Shown here: piece after piece, positions 9,376 to 18,345 of the stretch
How positions within the stretch are numbered: position 1 is the stretch's first letter
Layout of the letters: each line of letters opens with the position of its first letter
Source: Paenilisteria newyorkensis
GTDB taxonomy: Bacteria > Bacillota > Bacilli > Lactobacillales > Listeriaceae
NCBI RefSeq assembly: GCF_000766145.1
Contig: NZ_JNFB01000012.1
Coordinates: 186,001 to 250,000 of the forward strand
Length of the DNA stretch: 64,000 nucleotides
Direction: 5' to 3'
Translations under genes and position numbers: made by a program
The notes under the pieces: model-generated
Told to the model about the DNA's origin: nothing
Seen by the model: the letters and a program-made list of their open reading frames with translations, nothing else
Databases searched by the model: none

Positions 9376-11480
9376 TCGACATTAATGAGCTGTACGAAGA
9401 AATTGAAGCTGTCCAAAAGCAGATATTGGACGATACGAACCCTAATATTGTCGATGTGAAGCAATTAAATGCGATCGAAAATTGGCATAATCCTAGCAAA
9501 AAATTAGTGACTTACGAGCAAAATGGTCATCTGTATATATCAAGTTCAGATTCCAGTTTTGATTACCTTACTTTTCTTGAAAATAACAATGTCTTCACGA
9601 GGGAACCAGCACACGGTATTCCAGTGATGCCCAAAGAGACACTAGAACTTCATTTTGAAGCAGAAATGATGGGAAATGTTTCTGTGAAAATGGCATTGAT
9701 TGAATATAATCATTCTGAAAAATGTAACGTGTCATTTTTCAATCCAAATAAAAAAGTTAAAATTCATTTGTCGGAAGAAACAACACAAGTACGACTCGCA
9801 TTGAAGATAACCCATTCCGGCGTAACAATAGTAAAACGCATGCAATTAGAACGTGTCGTGGCAAGCGAAGTAAATAGACAAACGATGACTCTAACAGCAC
9901 CAAGCCATGCACCAGCGATTAAAAGTTTGAAAGATTTACAAGTAGCCTGCATTTTCGATGAATTTACACGTACTTGTTACGAAAAAGAAGTACAGCTTTT
10001 GCCAATCACTCCAACAGATTGGTGCGAAGTATTGACTGAAAACCGCCCCCATTTCCTATTTGTGGAGTCGGCGTGGAAAGGAAACTATGGCGCGTGGGAG
10101 TTCAAGATTGCTACCTATAATAATCAGTCAAAAGAAGAACTTTTCGACTTGCTAGATTGGTGTAAGGAGCAAGGAATCCCAACTGTTTTTTGGAATAAAG
10201 AGGATCCGATTCATTTCGAGAAATTTATTGCCACGGCTGAGCGGTTTGACTATATTTATACGACAGATGCCGATATGATTCCAAAATATCAGGAACGTGC
10301 AGGACATACCAATGTATTTGCCCAAAGTTTCGCGGTACAGCCATCGATGCATAACCCGATTGCTTTGGCAGAGCCACGCATAGACAAGATGTGTTTTGCA
10401 GGTTCTTATTATGGTAATCGACATGAGGAACGACGCAAGGATATGGAGGATGTGCTTGATGTGGCGCTTGATTATGGCTTAGCTATTTATGATCGTAATC
10501 ATGGCAAACCATTAAAGGATAAAGCGATGTTCGAGTTTCCTGAGCGTTATCAGCAAGCGGTTCTTGGAAGTTTACCCTACAGTGAGATGGAATTGGCGTA
10601 TAAAGGCTATAAATATATGATTAACATTAACAGTATTAAGTACTCGCCGACGATGTTTTCTCGCCGTGTATTTGAAGGGCTAGCTTCTGGGACACCTGTT
10701 CTGAGTAGTTATTCGAAAGGAATTCGCCGCCTCTTTGGAGATGTTGTGATGATTTCGGAGGACACGGACAAGCTACATCAACAAATGCAAGCCATTACGA
10801 AAGATGAGCAGATCTATAATCAAAAATCACTTGCTGGTATTCGAGCAGTTTACCGGGAACACACCTATCAACACCGTTTGGCCAGCATGCTAGGCGATTT
10901 GAATATAGCTGTACCAACATTTACAAAAAATGTGACGATTGTTTCGGTCGCCCGTTCTAAACAAGCATTTAAGAAAATTCTAAAGCAATATGAAGCCCAG
11001 TCTTATCAAGGAAAAAAGCTAGTCGTTTTTGTAACGATGTTTGACGAGGCAATTGAGCTAATGAATCAATACAATACAGGAGATATCAGCGTATTTGTCC
11101 ATAGTTACATGGCACATTACAACAAGATAGCTGAGGTCATTGATACGGATTATTTCGCCTATTTCTCAGATCTTCATTTCTATGGAAGATATTATCTAGA
11201 GGATATGATGCATGCAGCGCTCTACAGTGAGGCTGATTTTATTGGAAAAAGTGAAGCGCGTTATGAATTTGTGACGGATCTTCATTTCCATAGTAGTTTG
11301 ATTGCAACAGATTGGCATTTTGGTAAGAAGTTACCAGTATTGTTGAGCGAGATGGAGCAGGATGCATCGATGGCCCCTTATTTGAAACAAGGAGCGCGAT
11401 TATTCAGTGCTGACACCTATAATTTTATGAAAGACGGCAACGAAATAAAACCAGAAGAACGACAGCAGATCGAGATTTAG
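9372..11480 (+). CDS. Two-domain glycosyltransferase: CgeB-like GT-B plus GT2-like C-terminal part
   Basis: 702 residues. The N-terminal ~170 residues are beta-rich and unassigned. Residues about 185-500 match the CgeB/DUF3880 plus Glyco_trans_1_2 layout (FVESAWKGNYGAWEFK, GIPTVFWNKEDP, FDYIYTTDADMIPKY, CFAGSYYGNRHEER, YMININSIKYSPTMFSRRVFEGLASGTPVLS). Residues about 515-702 resemble a GT2-type segment (VTIVSVARSKQAFKKILKQY, DYFAYFSDLHFYG), with no clear DXD metal site that I can be sure of. It is probably a glycosyltransferase with two active parts, or one active and one acceptor-binding part. It begins in the last codons of the coiled-coil gene, with GGAGAG upstream as ribosome binding site. 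Confidence 0.8.
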   Translation: MIDINELYEEIEAVQKQILDDTNPNIVDVKQLNAIENWHNPSKKLVTYEQNGHLYISSSDSSFDYLTFLENNNVFTREPAHGIPVMPKETLELHFEAEMMGNVSVKMALIEYNHSEKCNVSFFNPNKKVKIHLSEETTQVRLALKITHSGVTIVKRMQLERVVASEVNRQTMTLTAPSHAPAIKSLKDLQVACIFDEFTRTCYEKEVQLLPITPTDWCEVLTENRPHFLFVESAWKGNYGAWEFKIATYNNQSKEELFDLLDWCKEQGIPTVFWNKEDPIHFEKFIATAERFDYIYTTDADMIPKYQERAGHTNVFAQSFAVQPSMHNPIALAEPRIDKMCFAGSYYGNRHEERRKDMEDVLDVALDYGLAIYDRNHGKPLKDKAMFEFPERYQQAVLGSLPYSEMELAYKGYKYMININSIKYSPTMFSRRVFEGLASGTPVLSSYSKGIRRLFGDVVMISEDTDKLHQQMQAITKDEQIYNQKSLAGIRAVYREHTYQHRLASMLGDLNIAVPTFTKNVTIVSVARSKQAFKKILKQYEAQSYQGKKLVVFVTMFDEAIELMNQYNTGDISVFVHSYMAHYNKIAEVIDTDYFAYFSDLHFYGRYYLEDMMHAALYSEADFIGKSEARYEFVTDLHFHSSLIATDWHFGKKLPVLLSEMEQDASMAPYLKQGARLFSADTYNFMKDGNEIKPEERQQIEI

Positions 11481-11490
11481 GAGGAATAGT

Positions 11491-13641
11491 GTGAGAACTT
11501 TAAAAGTGTTAGTGTATGGAGATGTGGATTTGAATATTATGGATGGGTCAGCAGTATGGCTTACCTCGATGGCTGGAATGCTAGCTACAAATCCAGATAT
11601 CCAGACTGAAATTTTGCTAAAAGCACGTATCAAGAATACACTATTAACCGACGAAATGGCAGGCTACCCAAATGTGAAGATGATCCAGCCTTATGAGGAT
11701 TTGGGAAACCGCTCCTTTGCTAACGGAAACCGGATGAATGCTGCGGAAGCGGTGCGTGTGATGAAGGAACTCGATGCTAAAAATCACTATCATTTAATTA
11801 TTGTTCGTGGTTTCGATTTAGTACGCCAGCTTGTGCAAGAATCTAAATTAGTAGGAAAAACAGTCCCTTATATTACGGACTTTAATCATACGCTTACAAG
11901 GTCATCACGAAAAGAACGTTCCGAGTTAGGAGAAGTATATAGACGTTTTCCAAACCTTTTCATGCAAACCGAGCCAATGAAACAGGCCTTTATGCGACTT
12001 ATGAACGTGGATGGAGAAAAAATTCAAATTTTATTCCCAATGGTACCGAATGGAGCGGCTCAACCGAGTTTTCGAAATGAGAATGACCGCTTAGTTTACA
12101 CTGGAAAGTTTGCTGCGGATTGGTATACAGAAGAAATAGTAGAAGCAGCTTCAGAATTAGAAGGAAATATAACAGTTGGTATTGCAGGAGATAAATTCCA
12201 AGGCGAATTAACTGCTAAAAAAGAGCAGATTATGAAACAATTTGCGGAAGAGCCGAAGATTGACTGGCGTGGAGCCATGTCACGTTCAGCGAGTCAACAA
12301 TTTATTGAAGACGGAGATATTGGCATCAGCTGGCGCAGTGAAGTCATTGACAATGATGAATCGGTAGAATTATCTACAAAGTTATTGGAATACGGGCGCC
12401 TTGGGAAACCAGTTTTGCTGCGACGTACCAAAATGCACGAAGGTTTGCTTGGTAAGGATTATCCACTATTTGTAACGACAAAAGAGCAATTTATCGAAAA
12501 AGCAACGCAGAGTTTAACAGACAGCACGTTGTACGAAAAGGCCGCACGTATGACATATGGAGCGAGTCAACATTTCACGATGGCAGCATCTTACAAGCGT
12601 TTAAGCTCCTTCCTATGGAGTTATCAAAAAGATAAAATCCGCGTTGTTTTTGCGGGGCATGACCTGAAATTCCTGACGATGGCAATAGATGCATGTGAGG
12701 CAAATCCTCGTTTAGAGGTAAAGGTTGATAAATGGAAAGGACATGCGACCCACGATGAAAAAGCGAGTCAGAAGCTACTAAACTGGGCAGATGTTATTTT
12801 TTGTGAATGGGGATTGGGAAATGCGGTCTGGTATTCGAAACATAAAAAGGCCCACCAAAAGCTCATTGTCAGGATGCATTTGCAAGAGCGTGAAACCGAA
12901 CATCCAGCGAACTACACAATGGATAATATCGATCAAATCATCGCGATCTCACCGTATATTTTTGAAGAGTTCCACCGAGTTTGCGGAATTCCACGTGAAA
13001 AGATGACGATGATCTATAATATGATTGATACGGCACAATATCGTCGCAAGAAAACAGTCGATAGTCGCTACAACATTGGTGTTTGTGGTATTTTGCCAAG
13101 TCGTAAGCGCATGGATTTAACACTAGATATTTTAGAAAAACTATGGCAGAAAGATAAGCGTTACCGTCTTTATGTGAAAAGCAGAATGCCACAAGATTTG
13201 CCGTGGTTGATGCAACGTGAAGATGAAAAAATGTATTATGATGCTATTTTCAAACGGATAGAGGATGCACCATGGAAAGACGCTGTTATTTTTGACGAGC
13301 ATGGTGATGATGTTCCCGAGTGGATGAGAAAAATTGGTTTCATGCTATCGACAAGTGATTTTGAAAGTTTTCATTTGGCACCGATGGAAGGCATGGCATC
13401 TGGAAGCGTACCATGTGTTCTTCATTGGCCAGGAGCAGAAACGATTTATCCAGAAGAGCATATTTTTGAGACGACGGAAGACATCGCGGAATATATCGGA
13501 GCATACAAGCAAACGCCCGACAAAAAACTAGAGCTGCGCCTTTATCCTCAAGCCAATTTTGATAAATTGATTATTTGTAAAAAATTAGAAAACGTGATAA
13601 TGGAGGCGTTCGTAAATGGAGAAACTAGCAACAAACATTGA
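11491..13641 (+). CDS. Tandem GT4-type glycosyltransferase
   Basis: 716 residues that look like two fused GT-B proteins. The first (1 to about 375) has KVLVYGDVDLNIMDGSAVW, LIIVRGFDLVRQL, YTGKFAADWYTEEIV and STKLLEYGRLGKPVLLRR. The second (about 390-716) has VVFAGHDLKF, NWADVIFCEWGLGNAVWYS, QIIAISPYIFEEF, YNIGVCGILPSRKRMDLTLD and SDFESFHLAPMEGMASGSVP. The start is GTG 11491 behind GGAGGAAT. It overlaps the next gene by 26 bases. It may add one sugar per domain, or only one domain may be catalytic; sequence alone cannot decide. Confidence 0.8.
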   Translation: MRTLKVLVYGDVDLNIMDGSAVWLTSMAGMLATNPDIQTEILLKARIKNTLLTDEMAGYPNVKMIQPYEDLGNRSFANGNRMNAAEAVRVMKELDAKNHYHLIIVRGFDLVRQLVQESKLVGKTVPYITDFNHTLTRSSRKERSELGEVYRRFPNLFMQTEPMKQAFMRLMNVDGEKIQILFPMVPNGAAQPSFRNENDRLVYTGKFAADWYTEEIVEAASELEGNITVGIAGDKFQGELTAKKEQIMKQFAEEPKIDWRGAMSRSASQQFIEDGDIGISWRSEVIDNDESVELSTKLLEYGRLGKPVLLRRTKMHEGLLGKDYPLFVTTKEQFIEKATQSLTDSTLYEKAARMTYGASQHFTMAASYKRLSSFLWSYQKDKIRVVFAGHDLKFLTMAIDACEANPRLEVKVDKWKGHATHDEKASQKLLNWADVIFCEWGLGNAVWYSKHKKAHQKLIVRMHLQERETEHPANYTMDNIDQIIAISPYIFEEFHRVCGIPREKMTMIYNMIDTAQYRRKKTVDSRYNIGVCGILPSRKRMDLTLDILEKLWQKDKRYRLYVKSRMPQDLPWLMQREDEKMYYDAIFKRIEDAPWKDAVIFDEHGDDVPEWMRKIGFMLSTSDFESFHLAPMEGMASGSVPCVLHWPGAETIYPEEHIFETTEDIAEYIGAYKQTPDKKLELRLYPQANFDKLIICKKLENVIMEAFVNGETSNKH

Positions 13642-14584
13642 GATGGAAACGACAACAGGAAAAACGCCAGTGCAGTATCATATTGCCACATCGAATCCGG
13701 TAAGTGAATACCTTCTTGTATGTTTTGCAGAGCTGAATGATGCTGGCGAACCGTTTGATTATTTGGGAGAAGTCAGTAAGACGTATGATCAGAATCGACT
13801 TTTCCTGATGCCCCCTGCAAAGGAGAATAACAAAATCACGCAGGCGCAATATGAAAAAACAGCGAATGAACTCGTGGAATCTGTTGCGGAGAAGCTCAAG
13901 GTGAAACGCCAAAATATCATGATTACAGGTTACGGTGAAAGCGGTGCAGTGGCCATTTATTTTGGCTTACGATTCCATTACAACCATACGATTGCCGGCG
14001 ATCCAAAAACCTTGAAAAATCACTATCTTTTTCATCAGAATGTGGTGAAGGCGTCTCTAAAAGGCAATCAACGGATAGATAAGTTATTCTCACAACTTCA
14101 TATCGAGGATTTTAATCGCCCGCACGTTTATTTTTACAGTGGGTCTAGTTCTCAAAATTATGAAGAAGAGACAAAATATATGTTAGAGGTTCTAAAAGAG
14201 AAGCAAGTTTTGAGCAAGGTTTGCCGTCAACGTAATGTTGGTATAGCAGGTTTTCCAAACTTTCTTGAAAAAGAGCTACATGAGCATACGAACCAATTGG
14301 CGTGTGAGGAAATCATTGCTTGGCAACACGATAATAAAGTACTTGCCGAATGTGTTTTGCCCGAATATTTAATGGAAGATAAGAGCGTCGAATTTGCGTA
14401 TTATTTCTATAAAATCGGTGAAAAAGAAGCGTTGCACAAAACCAAATATCAAGCAAGTTCCCAGTACCGTTATACAGCGGAAGATGGTGGCAGTTATTTT
14501 GTCAAAGTATTCATCAAGCGAAACAAAGACACAATCACGAAAAACTCAGGAAAAATCCGCATTACTGTCGCGGAAGACTTCTAA
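13616..14584 (+). CDS. Asp2-like alpha/beta hydrolase with C-terminal beta domain
   Basis: 322 residues. The alpha/beta hydrolase elements are a strand pattern from YHIATSNPVSEYLLVCF, the nucleophile elbow ITGYGESGAVAIYFG (Ser about residue 108), and YFYSGSSSQNYEEE. The C-terminal ~60 residues (SVEFAYYFYKIGEKEA, YRYTAEDGGSYFVKVFIKR) form a small Ig-like beta domain. The layout resembles Asp2 of accessory Sec systems, an O-acetyltransferase/esterase partner in glycosylation of serine-rich adhesins, but the similarity is from recollection. GGAGG lies 9 bases before the ATG. Its neighbour at 14609 is a second hydrolase of the same kind. Confidence 0.65.
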   Translation: MEKLATNIEMETTTGKTPVQYHIATSNPVSEYLLVCFAELNDAGEPFDYLGEVSKTYDQNRLFLMPPAKENNKITQAQYEKTANELVESVAEKLKVKRQNIMITGYGESGAVAIYFGLRFHYNHTIAGDPKTLKNHYLFHQNVVKASLKGNQRIDKLFSQLHIEDFNRPHVYFYSGSSSQNYEEETKYMLEVLKEKQVLSKVCRQRNVGIAGFPNFLEKELHEHTNQLACEEIIAWQHDNKVLAECVLPEYLMEDKSVEFAYYFYKIGEKEALHKTKYQASSQYRYTAEDGGSYFVKVFIKRNKDTITKNSGKIRITVAEDF

Positions 14585-14608
14585 AATGATAATGGAAAAG
14601 GTGAAATT

Positions 14609-15400
14609 ATGTTACATGGCAGGCATTTGAAAAATGGGAGCAAACATTTGATCCTTGTTTTTCAATCAGTCAGTAAGAAAATTTTGGACGAGATACCAAG
14701 CGTATTGGACGGCACGGCAGATCATGCAAAAATCAAGAAATTGCACGAACGGTATAACTGGATGAATTTTTGTATGGATTATAAAGAAAGTGACTATTTA
14801 TTTGTTCAAGATTATTTTTCAGATAGTTATGGTTGGTATTTGTTCGACGGTGGCAAAGCGATTTATAATGAGTTAAATCAGGAATTAGAGCAGTTTATTA
14901 AGAAACACGGTTATGAAAAAGTCATCGCGTTTGGTAGTAGTAAAGGTGGGACCGGAGCATTGGTATATGGCGTTTTGAATCCTTATATCACAGATGTTTT
15001 TTCGCTTGTACCACAAGTGAAGGTAAGCAACTTTATTGACCGGTACCACGCCACAGAGAAAGAAGCTTTTTACCGAGGTAACACAGAACTGGAAGAGGAA
15101 GTAGATACATTCTTCTTTGATCCAAAAAATTACCAGCAAGAAGCGATAAAAAATACGACATTCCATTTATATACAGGGAAAAACGATATGCAGTTTGCGG
15201 AGTTAATGGCATTTAAAGATTATTTGCAAGCACACAATGTACGTGTGAAAATGATTGTTAATTCGTTTCGTAAAAGCCACAGTCCACTCGTGACAGAGCA
15301 TACTGAATTGGTTTATCAAACAATACGAGATATCAACGAATCGCGCACGCTTACATCTCCGGAGTTGATTCGACTGAATGATGATGCATATATGATTTAA
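14609..15400 (+). CDS. Asp2-like alpha/beta hydrolase (second copy type)
   Basis: 263 residues. The nucleophile motif is AFGSSKGGTGALVYG (Ser about residue 112). A candidate acidic residue lies in LYTGKNDMQF and a candidate His in FRKSHSPLVTEH, giving a complete Ser-Asp-His set. It has no signal peptide. AAAGGTGAAATT precedes the ATG, and it follows the other hydrolase by 24 bases. It closes the glycan gene run; no terminator is obvious in the next 60 bases. The probable role is acyl transfer or removal on the sugar chain (by analogy with Asp2). I do not see secA2 or secY2 in the window. Confidence 0.65.
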   Translation: MLHGRHLKNGSKHLILVFQSVSKKILDEIPSVLDGTADHAKIKKLHERYNWMNFCMDYKESDYLFVQDYFSDSYGWYLFDGGKAIYNELNQELEQFIKKHGYEKVIAFGSSKGGTGALVYGVLNPYITDVFSLVPQVKVSNFIDRYHATEKEAFYRGNTELEEEVDTFFFDPKNYQQEAIKNTTFHLYTGKNDMQFAELMAFKDYLQAHNVRVKMIVNSFRKSHSPLVTEHTELVYQTIRDINESRTLTSPELIRLNDDAYMI

Positions 15401-15969
15401 TTTTAGAAGGGCTAAAAAGGGTTATCACAAAAAGGCCAGCCTGCAAGCATACGAATAGAAGTTAGCAAGAGTAATTAACTCCATACTGCGTCCGTATTTA
15501 TCATTACTTTATGTACGGCGCAGGTACATTGCCTCGATACAAAATAGAAAGCAATACTTCTTCCTTTTCCCCATACTACCATCACGACTATACCTACGAA
15601 AAAAACTTGATTATGACACAAGCGTGAATAATCTTGAATCCCCGATTGCCACACTACTATGTGAACAACGCATACAGTATCCAAAATGTTTGTATACAGG
15701 ATTATTATTATATTGAGGATGTGATGGAAGCCAAGCGACTAGTATGTGAAAAAGCAGTAACTATCGGTATGCATATCGGTTCTGGAGACGAAATCGCGAT
15801 TTTAAAAGTATTACTAAATAGGCAATAACGCCCGGGCTATGTAAGATGTTCTATTACTTACAAACTAGGCTATCACCGAATGAGTGTGAAAAAAGTTTAA
15901 CCACTTTAAAGATGCTATGTTACAAAGACAAACTAAAAGATACATGAAAATTAAAAGGAGGCATTCATT
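15401..15969. other. Long intergenic region before the Crp-family gene
   Basis: A region of 569 bases. It holds a possible broken reading frame (15475-15828, listed separately) and the leader of the Crp-family gene. In that leader, TTTAA and TTAAA arms (15895-15909) flank a 5-base centre about 65 bases before the start codon, a possible regulator site. AAAAGGAGG (15953-15961) is the ribosome binding site of the next gene. No RNA gene is recognised. Confidence 0.5.
15475..15828 (+). pseudogene. Possible reading-frame remnant split by an in-frame TGA
   Basis: Read in one frame, 15475-15828 is open except for a single TGA at 15625-15627. The first part includes an ATG at 15511 (MYGAGTLPRYKIES), and the second part starts at TTG 15634 (MNPRLPHYYVNNAYS). 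The peptides on both sides are Tyr-rich and protein-like, but I do not recognise a family, and a second frame is also open over part of the stretch. No convincing ribosome binding site is seen. It may be a decayed gene or chance. Confidence 0.25.
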
Positions 15970-16662
15970 ATGCTACAAACATTTGGTGTTGAAATCGACG
16001 AAAATTTCCTGGAAATACTGCTATTTTCCAATAAATCATTTGATAAATATTCCAAAAAGAAAGTACTACCAGCTAAAACAGTTATTGATTCCACGGTGAC
16101 AGACAATCGATCGTTTATCTATATAGAGAAGGGCTTGACCAAAATTGTGGCAAGTCATAACACGAAGGAGACTACTATTTCATTCTCGGGGGATGGCGAA
16201 TTTATTGGTTTTGCATCATTATTATCAAGGGGAAGCAATCAGTTTGAATTAGAAACGATTTCAGAAACAACAGCGTATTTTATTGATCCATACTTCGTTT
16301 TAAATGTTATTGACGAATCGGGTTGGGGGACTTCGATTCTACTAAAAATTATTGAAAATTTAACACAATCCGTGAACTATTACGGCAAATTTAACCTACT
16401 ACCGGCAAAAGCAAAAGTAGCAGCATCTTTGCTACACCTAGAATCTAAAAAACTAGGTAAATCGGTTGGACACTTACCAAAAGAAATTTGCCAACATCAT
16501 TTAGCTAGCTATTGTCAAATTACACGCGAGTATGCAACGACGATACTATCTAAATTTGAAGAAGAGGGGCTTGTTAAATTAACGCCGAAACCAATTACAA
16601 TTTTGGATAGTCATGCACTAAAAGAAATGGTTGGGTTTGAAATATCAGGATCTTTGCATTAA
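15970..16662 (+). CDS. Crp/Fnr family transcriptional regulator
   Basis: 230 residues. The N-terminal cyclic-nucleotide-binding-like beta roll (about 30-120: FIYIEKGLTKIVASH, ISFSGDGEFIGFASLL) lacks the classic cAMP phosphate-binding signature that I would expect. A long dimer helix follows, then a C-terminal winged HTH (about 180-215: HHLASYCQITREYATTILSKFEEEGLV). The size and layout resemble the many PrfA/Crp-type regulators of Listeria. The start is ATG 15970 with AAAAGGAGG eight bases upstream. It stands immediately before the polyphosphate polymerase/DUF4956 pair on the same strand, so it may control that pair. The signal is unknown. Confidence 0.85.
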   Translation: MLQTFGVEIDENFLEILLFSNKSFDKYSKKKVLPAKTVIDSTVTDNRSFIYIEKGLTKIVASHNTKETTISFSGDGEFIGFASLLSRGSNQFELETISETTAYFIDPYFVLNVIDESGWGTSILLKIIENLTQSVNYYGKFNLLPAKAKVAASLLHLESKKLGKSVGHLPKEICQHHLASYCQITREYATTILSKFEEEGLVKLTPKPITILDSHALKEMVGFEISGSLH

Positions 16663-16671
16663 TAAATACAT

Positions 16672-16705
16672 GGCGTGAAGTGTTGCTATTAGTATGCTTC
16701 GCGTC
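16672..16705 (+). terminator. Hairpin after the Crp-family gene
   Basis: GGCGTGAAG (16672-16680) pairs with CTTCGCGTC (16697-16705) using two G-U pairs, over a 16-base loop. No U-run follows, so termination would be weak. Confidence 0.4.
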
Positions 16706-16775
16706 GTGTAATCACTATAGATAGATATAGAGTATTAAAAGGTATATTAAGAATATTCAAGAAAAGGTGGATGGT

Positions 16776-17486
16776 ATGCAGATTTTTGAACGGAAAGAAA
16801 AGAAGTACATCTTGAGTGAGGAGAAATACAGCTTGCTGTTAGATAGAATTTCTGAGCACATGAAAGAAGATAAGTATGGCTTACACACCATTTGCTCGCT
16901 TTATTATGATACAAACAACTACGATTTAATTAAGCGATCGAGTGAAAAGCCGACATTTAAGGAGAAGTTCAGAGTTCGCACATATGGGGTTCCAAGCTCT
17001 GAGCAGATGGTCTATTTAGAAATCAAGAAGAAATTAAAAGGGATTGTGTATAAACGAAGAATTTCGATGCGCTTGAGTCAAGTAGATGCATACATGAAAA
17101 GCAAGGAAGCGCAAGAATTTGACGACAGACTAAATCAACAAATTAGCAACGAGATTTTTTGGCTAAAGAAAAAGGAGACAATCGCGCCTAAAGTTATTAT
17201 TTCATATGATAGAAGAGCTTTTAGCGCATACAAAGAGGACGAGTTTAGAGTAACATTCGATGCGAAAATAAGGTGGCGCAACGATGACCTCCAGTTGGCA
17301 AATGGTCATGATGGGGAACTTGTGGCACCAGAAATAGATGTATTAATGGAAGTAAAATCACTGCATGCCTATCCTTTATGGTTTGTACGAATACTTTCTG
17401 ATTTAGATCTTTATCCATCCAAATTTTCAAAATATGAGCAAGTGTATAGACGCTATTTAAACAATCAGAAAGTAGGAGTTTTGTAA
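16776..17486 (+). CDS. VTC-domain polyphosphate polymerase-like protein
   Basis: 236 residues with the triphosphate-tunnel (CYTH/VTC) character: ERKEKKYILSEEKYSLL at the start, a basic/acidic strand ladder (SLYYDTNNYDLI, EKFRVRTYG, VYLEIKKKLKGIVYKRR, PKVIISYDRRAF), then VLMEVKSLHAYPLWF and LDLYPSKFSKYEQVYRRYL. Alternating Arg/Lys and Glu lining residues fit the yeast Vtc4 polymerase core. I chose ATG 16776 because AAAAGGTGG ends 5 bases before it; GTG 16767 lies inside that site. Its stop overlaps the next start (TAATG). Bacterial VTC proteins are commonly paired with DUF4956 proteins, as here. The biochemical activity is inferred. Confidence 0.8.
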   Translation: MQIFERKEKKYILSEEKYSLLLDRISEHMKEDKYGLHTICSLYYDTNNYDLIKRSSEKPTFKEKFRVRTYGVPSSEQMVYLEIKKKLKGIVYKRRISMRLSQVDAYMKSKEAQEFDDRLNQQISNEIFWLKKKETIAPKVIISYDRRAFSAYKEDEFRVTFDAKIRWRNDDLQLANGHDGELVAPEIDVLMEVKSLHAYPLWFVRILSDLDLYPSKFSKYEQVYRRYLNNQKVGVL

Positions 17487-18163
17487 TGTTAGAAAATGTA
17501 GTAAAAAGTTCAATGGTGAACTTAGATGTGTGGCAAATTATCATGTATAGTGGAGCTTCGGTTCTTTTAGGGGTACTTGTGGCTTGCGTGCACATGTATC
17601 GCAACACCTATTCGCAAAGTTTTATCGTGACATTGACGATTTTGCCAATTTTGGTGCAGTCGGTCATCATGCTGGTCAATGGAAATGTGGGTACGGGTAT
17701 CGCTGTTTTAGGAGCGTTCAGCTTGATTCGTTTCCGTTCTGTGGCAGGTGGCGCGCGCGAAATTAGTAGTATTTTTTGGTCGATGGGTATTGGCCTTGCA
17801 ACTGGAATGGGATATATTATGTATGCGCTCATTTTCTCTGCCTTTGTTGCGGTCGTATTGATTGTCTTGACGCGCACGAGATTCGGATCAAAAAGTAAAG
17901 TGGCGGAGCGGAGCCTGCGTATTTCGATTCCAGAGGATATTGATTATGCGAACCTTTTCGATGATTTATTGCAAAGCTATGGCTATGAAATCTCGCTTGA
18001 GCAGGTGCGGACAACGAATATGGGGAGTTTGATGGAGCTTCGTTATTATATTAAACTAAAAAACGTCGAGCAGGAAAAAGAACTCATCGATGCCATCCGA
18101 ACTAAAAATGGGAATTTACCAGTTATTTCGGGTCGCGTTTCGAGTATTAAAGCCGAATTATAA
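17486..18163 (+). CDS. DUF4956 membrane protein
   Basis: 225 residues. The N-terminal ~115 residues hold three or four membrane segments (IIMYSGASVLLGVLVACV, FIVTLTILPILVQSVIMLV, GTGIAVLGAFSLIRFRSV, IGLATGMGYIMYALIFSAF), and a cytoplasmic C-terminal domain follows (LRISIPEDIDYANLFDDLL, LMELRYYIKLKNVEQEKELIDAI). It is translationally coupled to the VTC protein by a 1-base overlap, so the two probably act together at the membrane in polyphosphate metabolism or in a surface-polymer process. The domain name is recalled from the sequence pattern; no biochemical role is established that I know of. Confidence 0.8.
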   Translation: MLENVVKSSMVNLDVWQIIMYSGASVLLGVLVACVHMYRNTYSQSFIVTLTILPILVQSVIMLVNGNVGTGIAVLGAFSLIRFRSVAGGAREISSIFWSMGIGLATGMGYIMYALIFSAFVAVVLIVLTRTRFGSKSKVAERSLRISIPEDIDYANLFDDLLQSYGYEISLEQVRTTNMGSLMELRYYIKLKNVEQEKELIDAIRTKNGNLPVISGRVSSIKAEL

Positions 18164-18173
18164 GATCAAAGTG

Positions 18174-18200
18174 AGAGTCTGGGATGATAGCCTAGGCTCT
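18174..18200 (+). terminator. Hairpin after the VTC/DUF4956 pair
   Basis: AGAGTCTGGG (18174-18183) pairs with CCTAGGCTCT (18191-18200) with two G-U pairs and a 7-base loop. It is followed by TATTCG rather than a clean U-run. Confidence 0.5.
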
Positions 18201-18345
18201 TATTCGCGAAAAAAATAGCCTAAAAGATAAATTTGTATATAATCATCAAATCATTAATGTTTTCTTTCTGTTTTCTGTAGTTTCTATTTAAATTTGTCCG
18301 ATAGAATAGGCTTTGTGACAAATAAGTCTAGGAGGAGTTGAAAAA

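Noticed and set aside
5005-15400. A complete accessory Sec (SecA2/SecY2) locus
   Set aside because: Only Asp2-like hydrolases and glycosyltransferases are present; no translocase genes are in the window.
15895-15909. PrfA box before the first Crp-family gene
   Set aside because: TTTAA/TTAAA arms are only partly like the PrfA consensus TTAACANNTGTTAA and the spacing to a -10 is wrong; noted only as a possible site.
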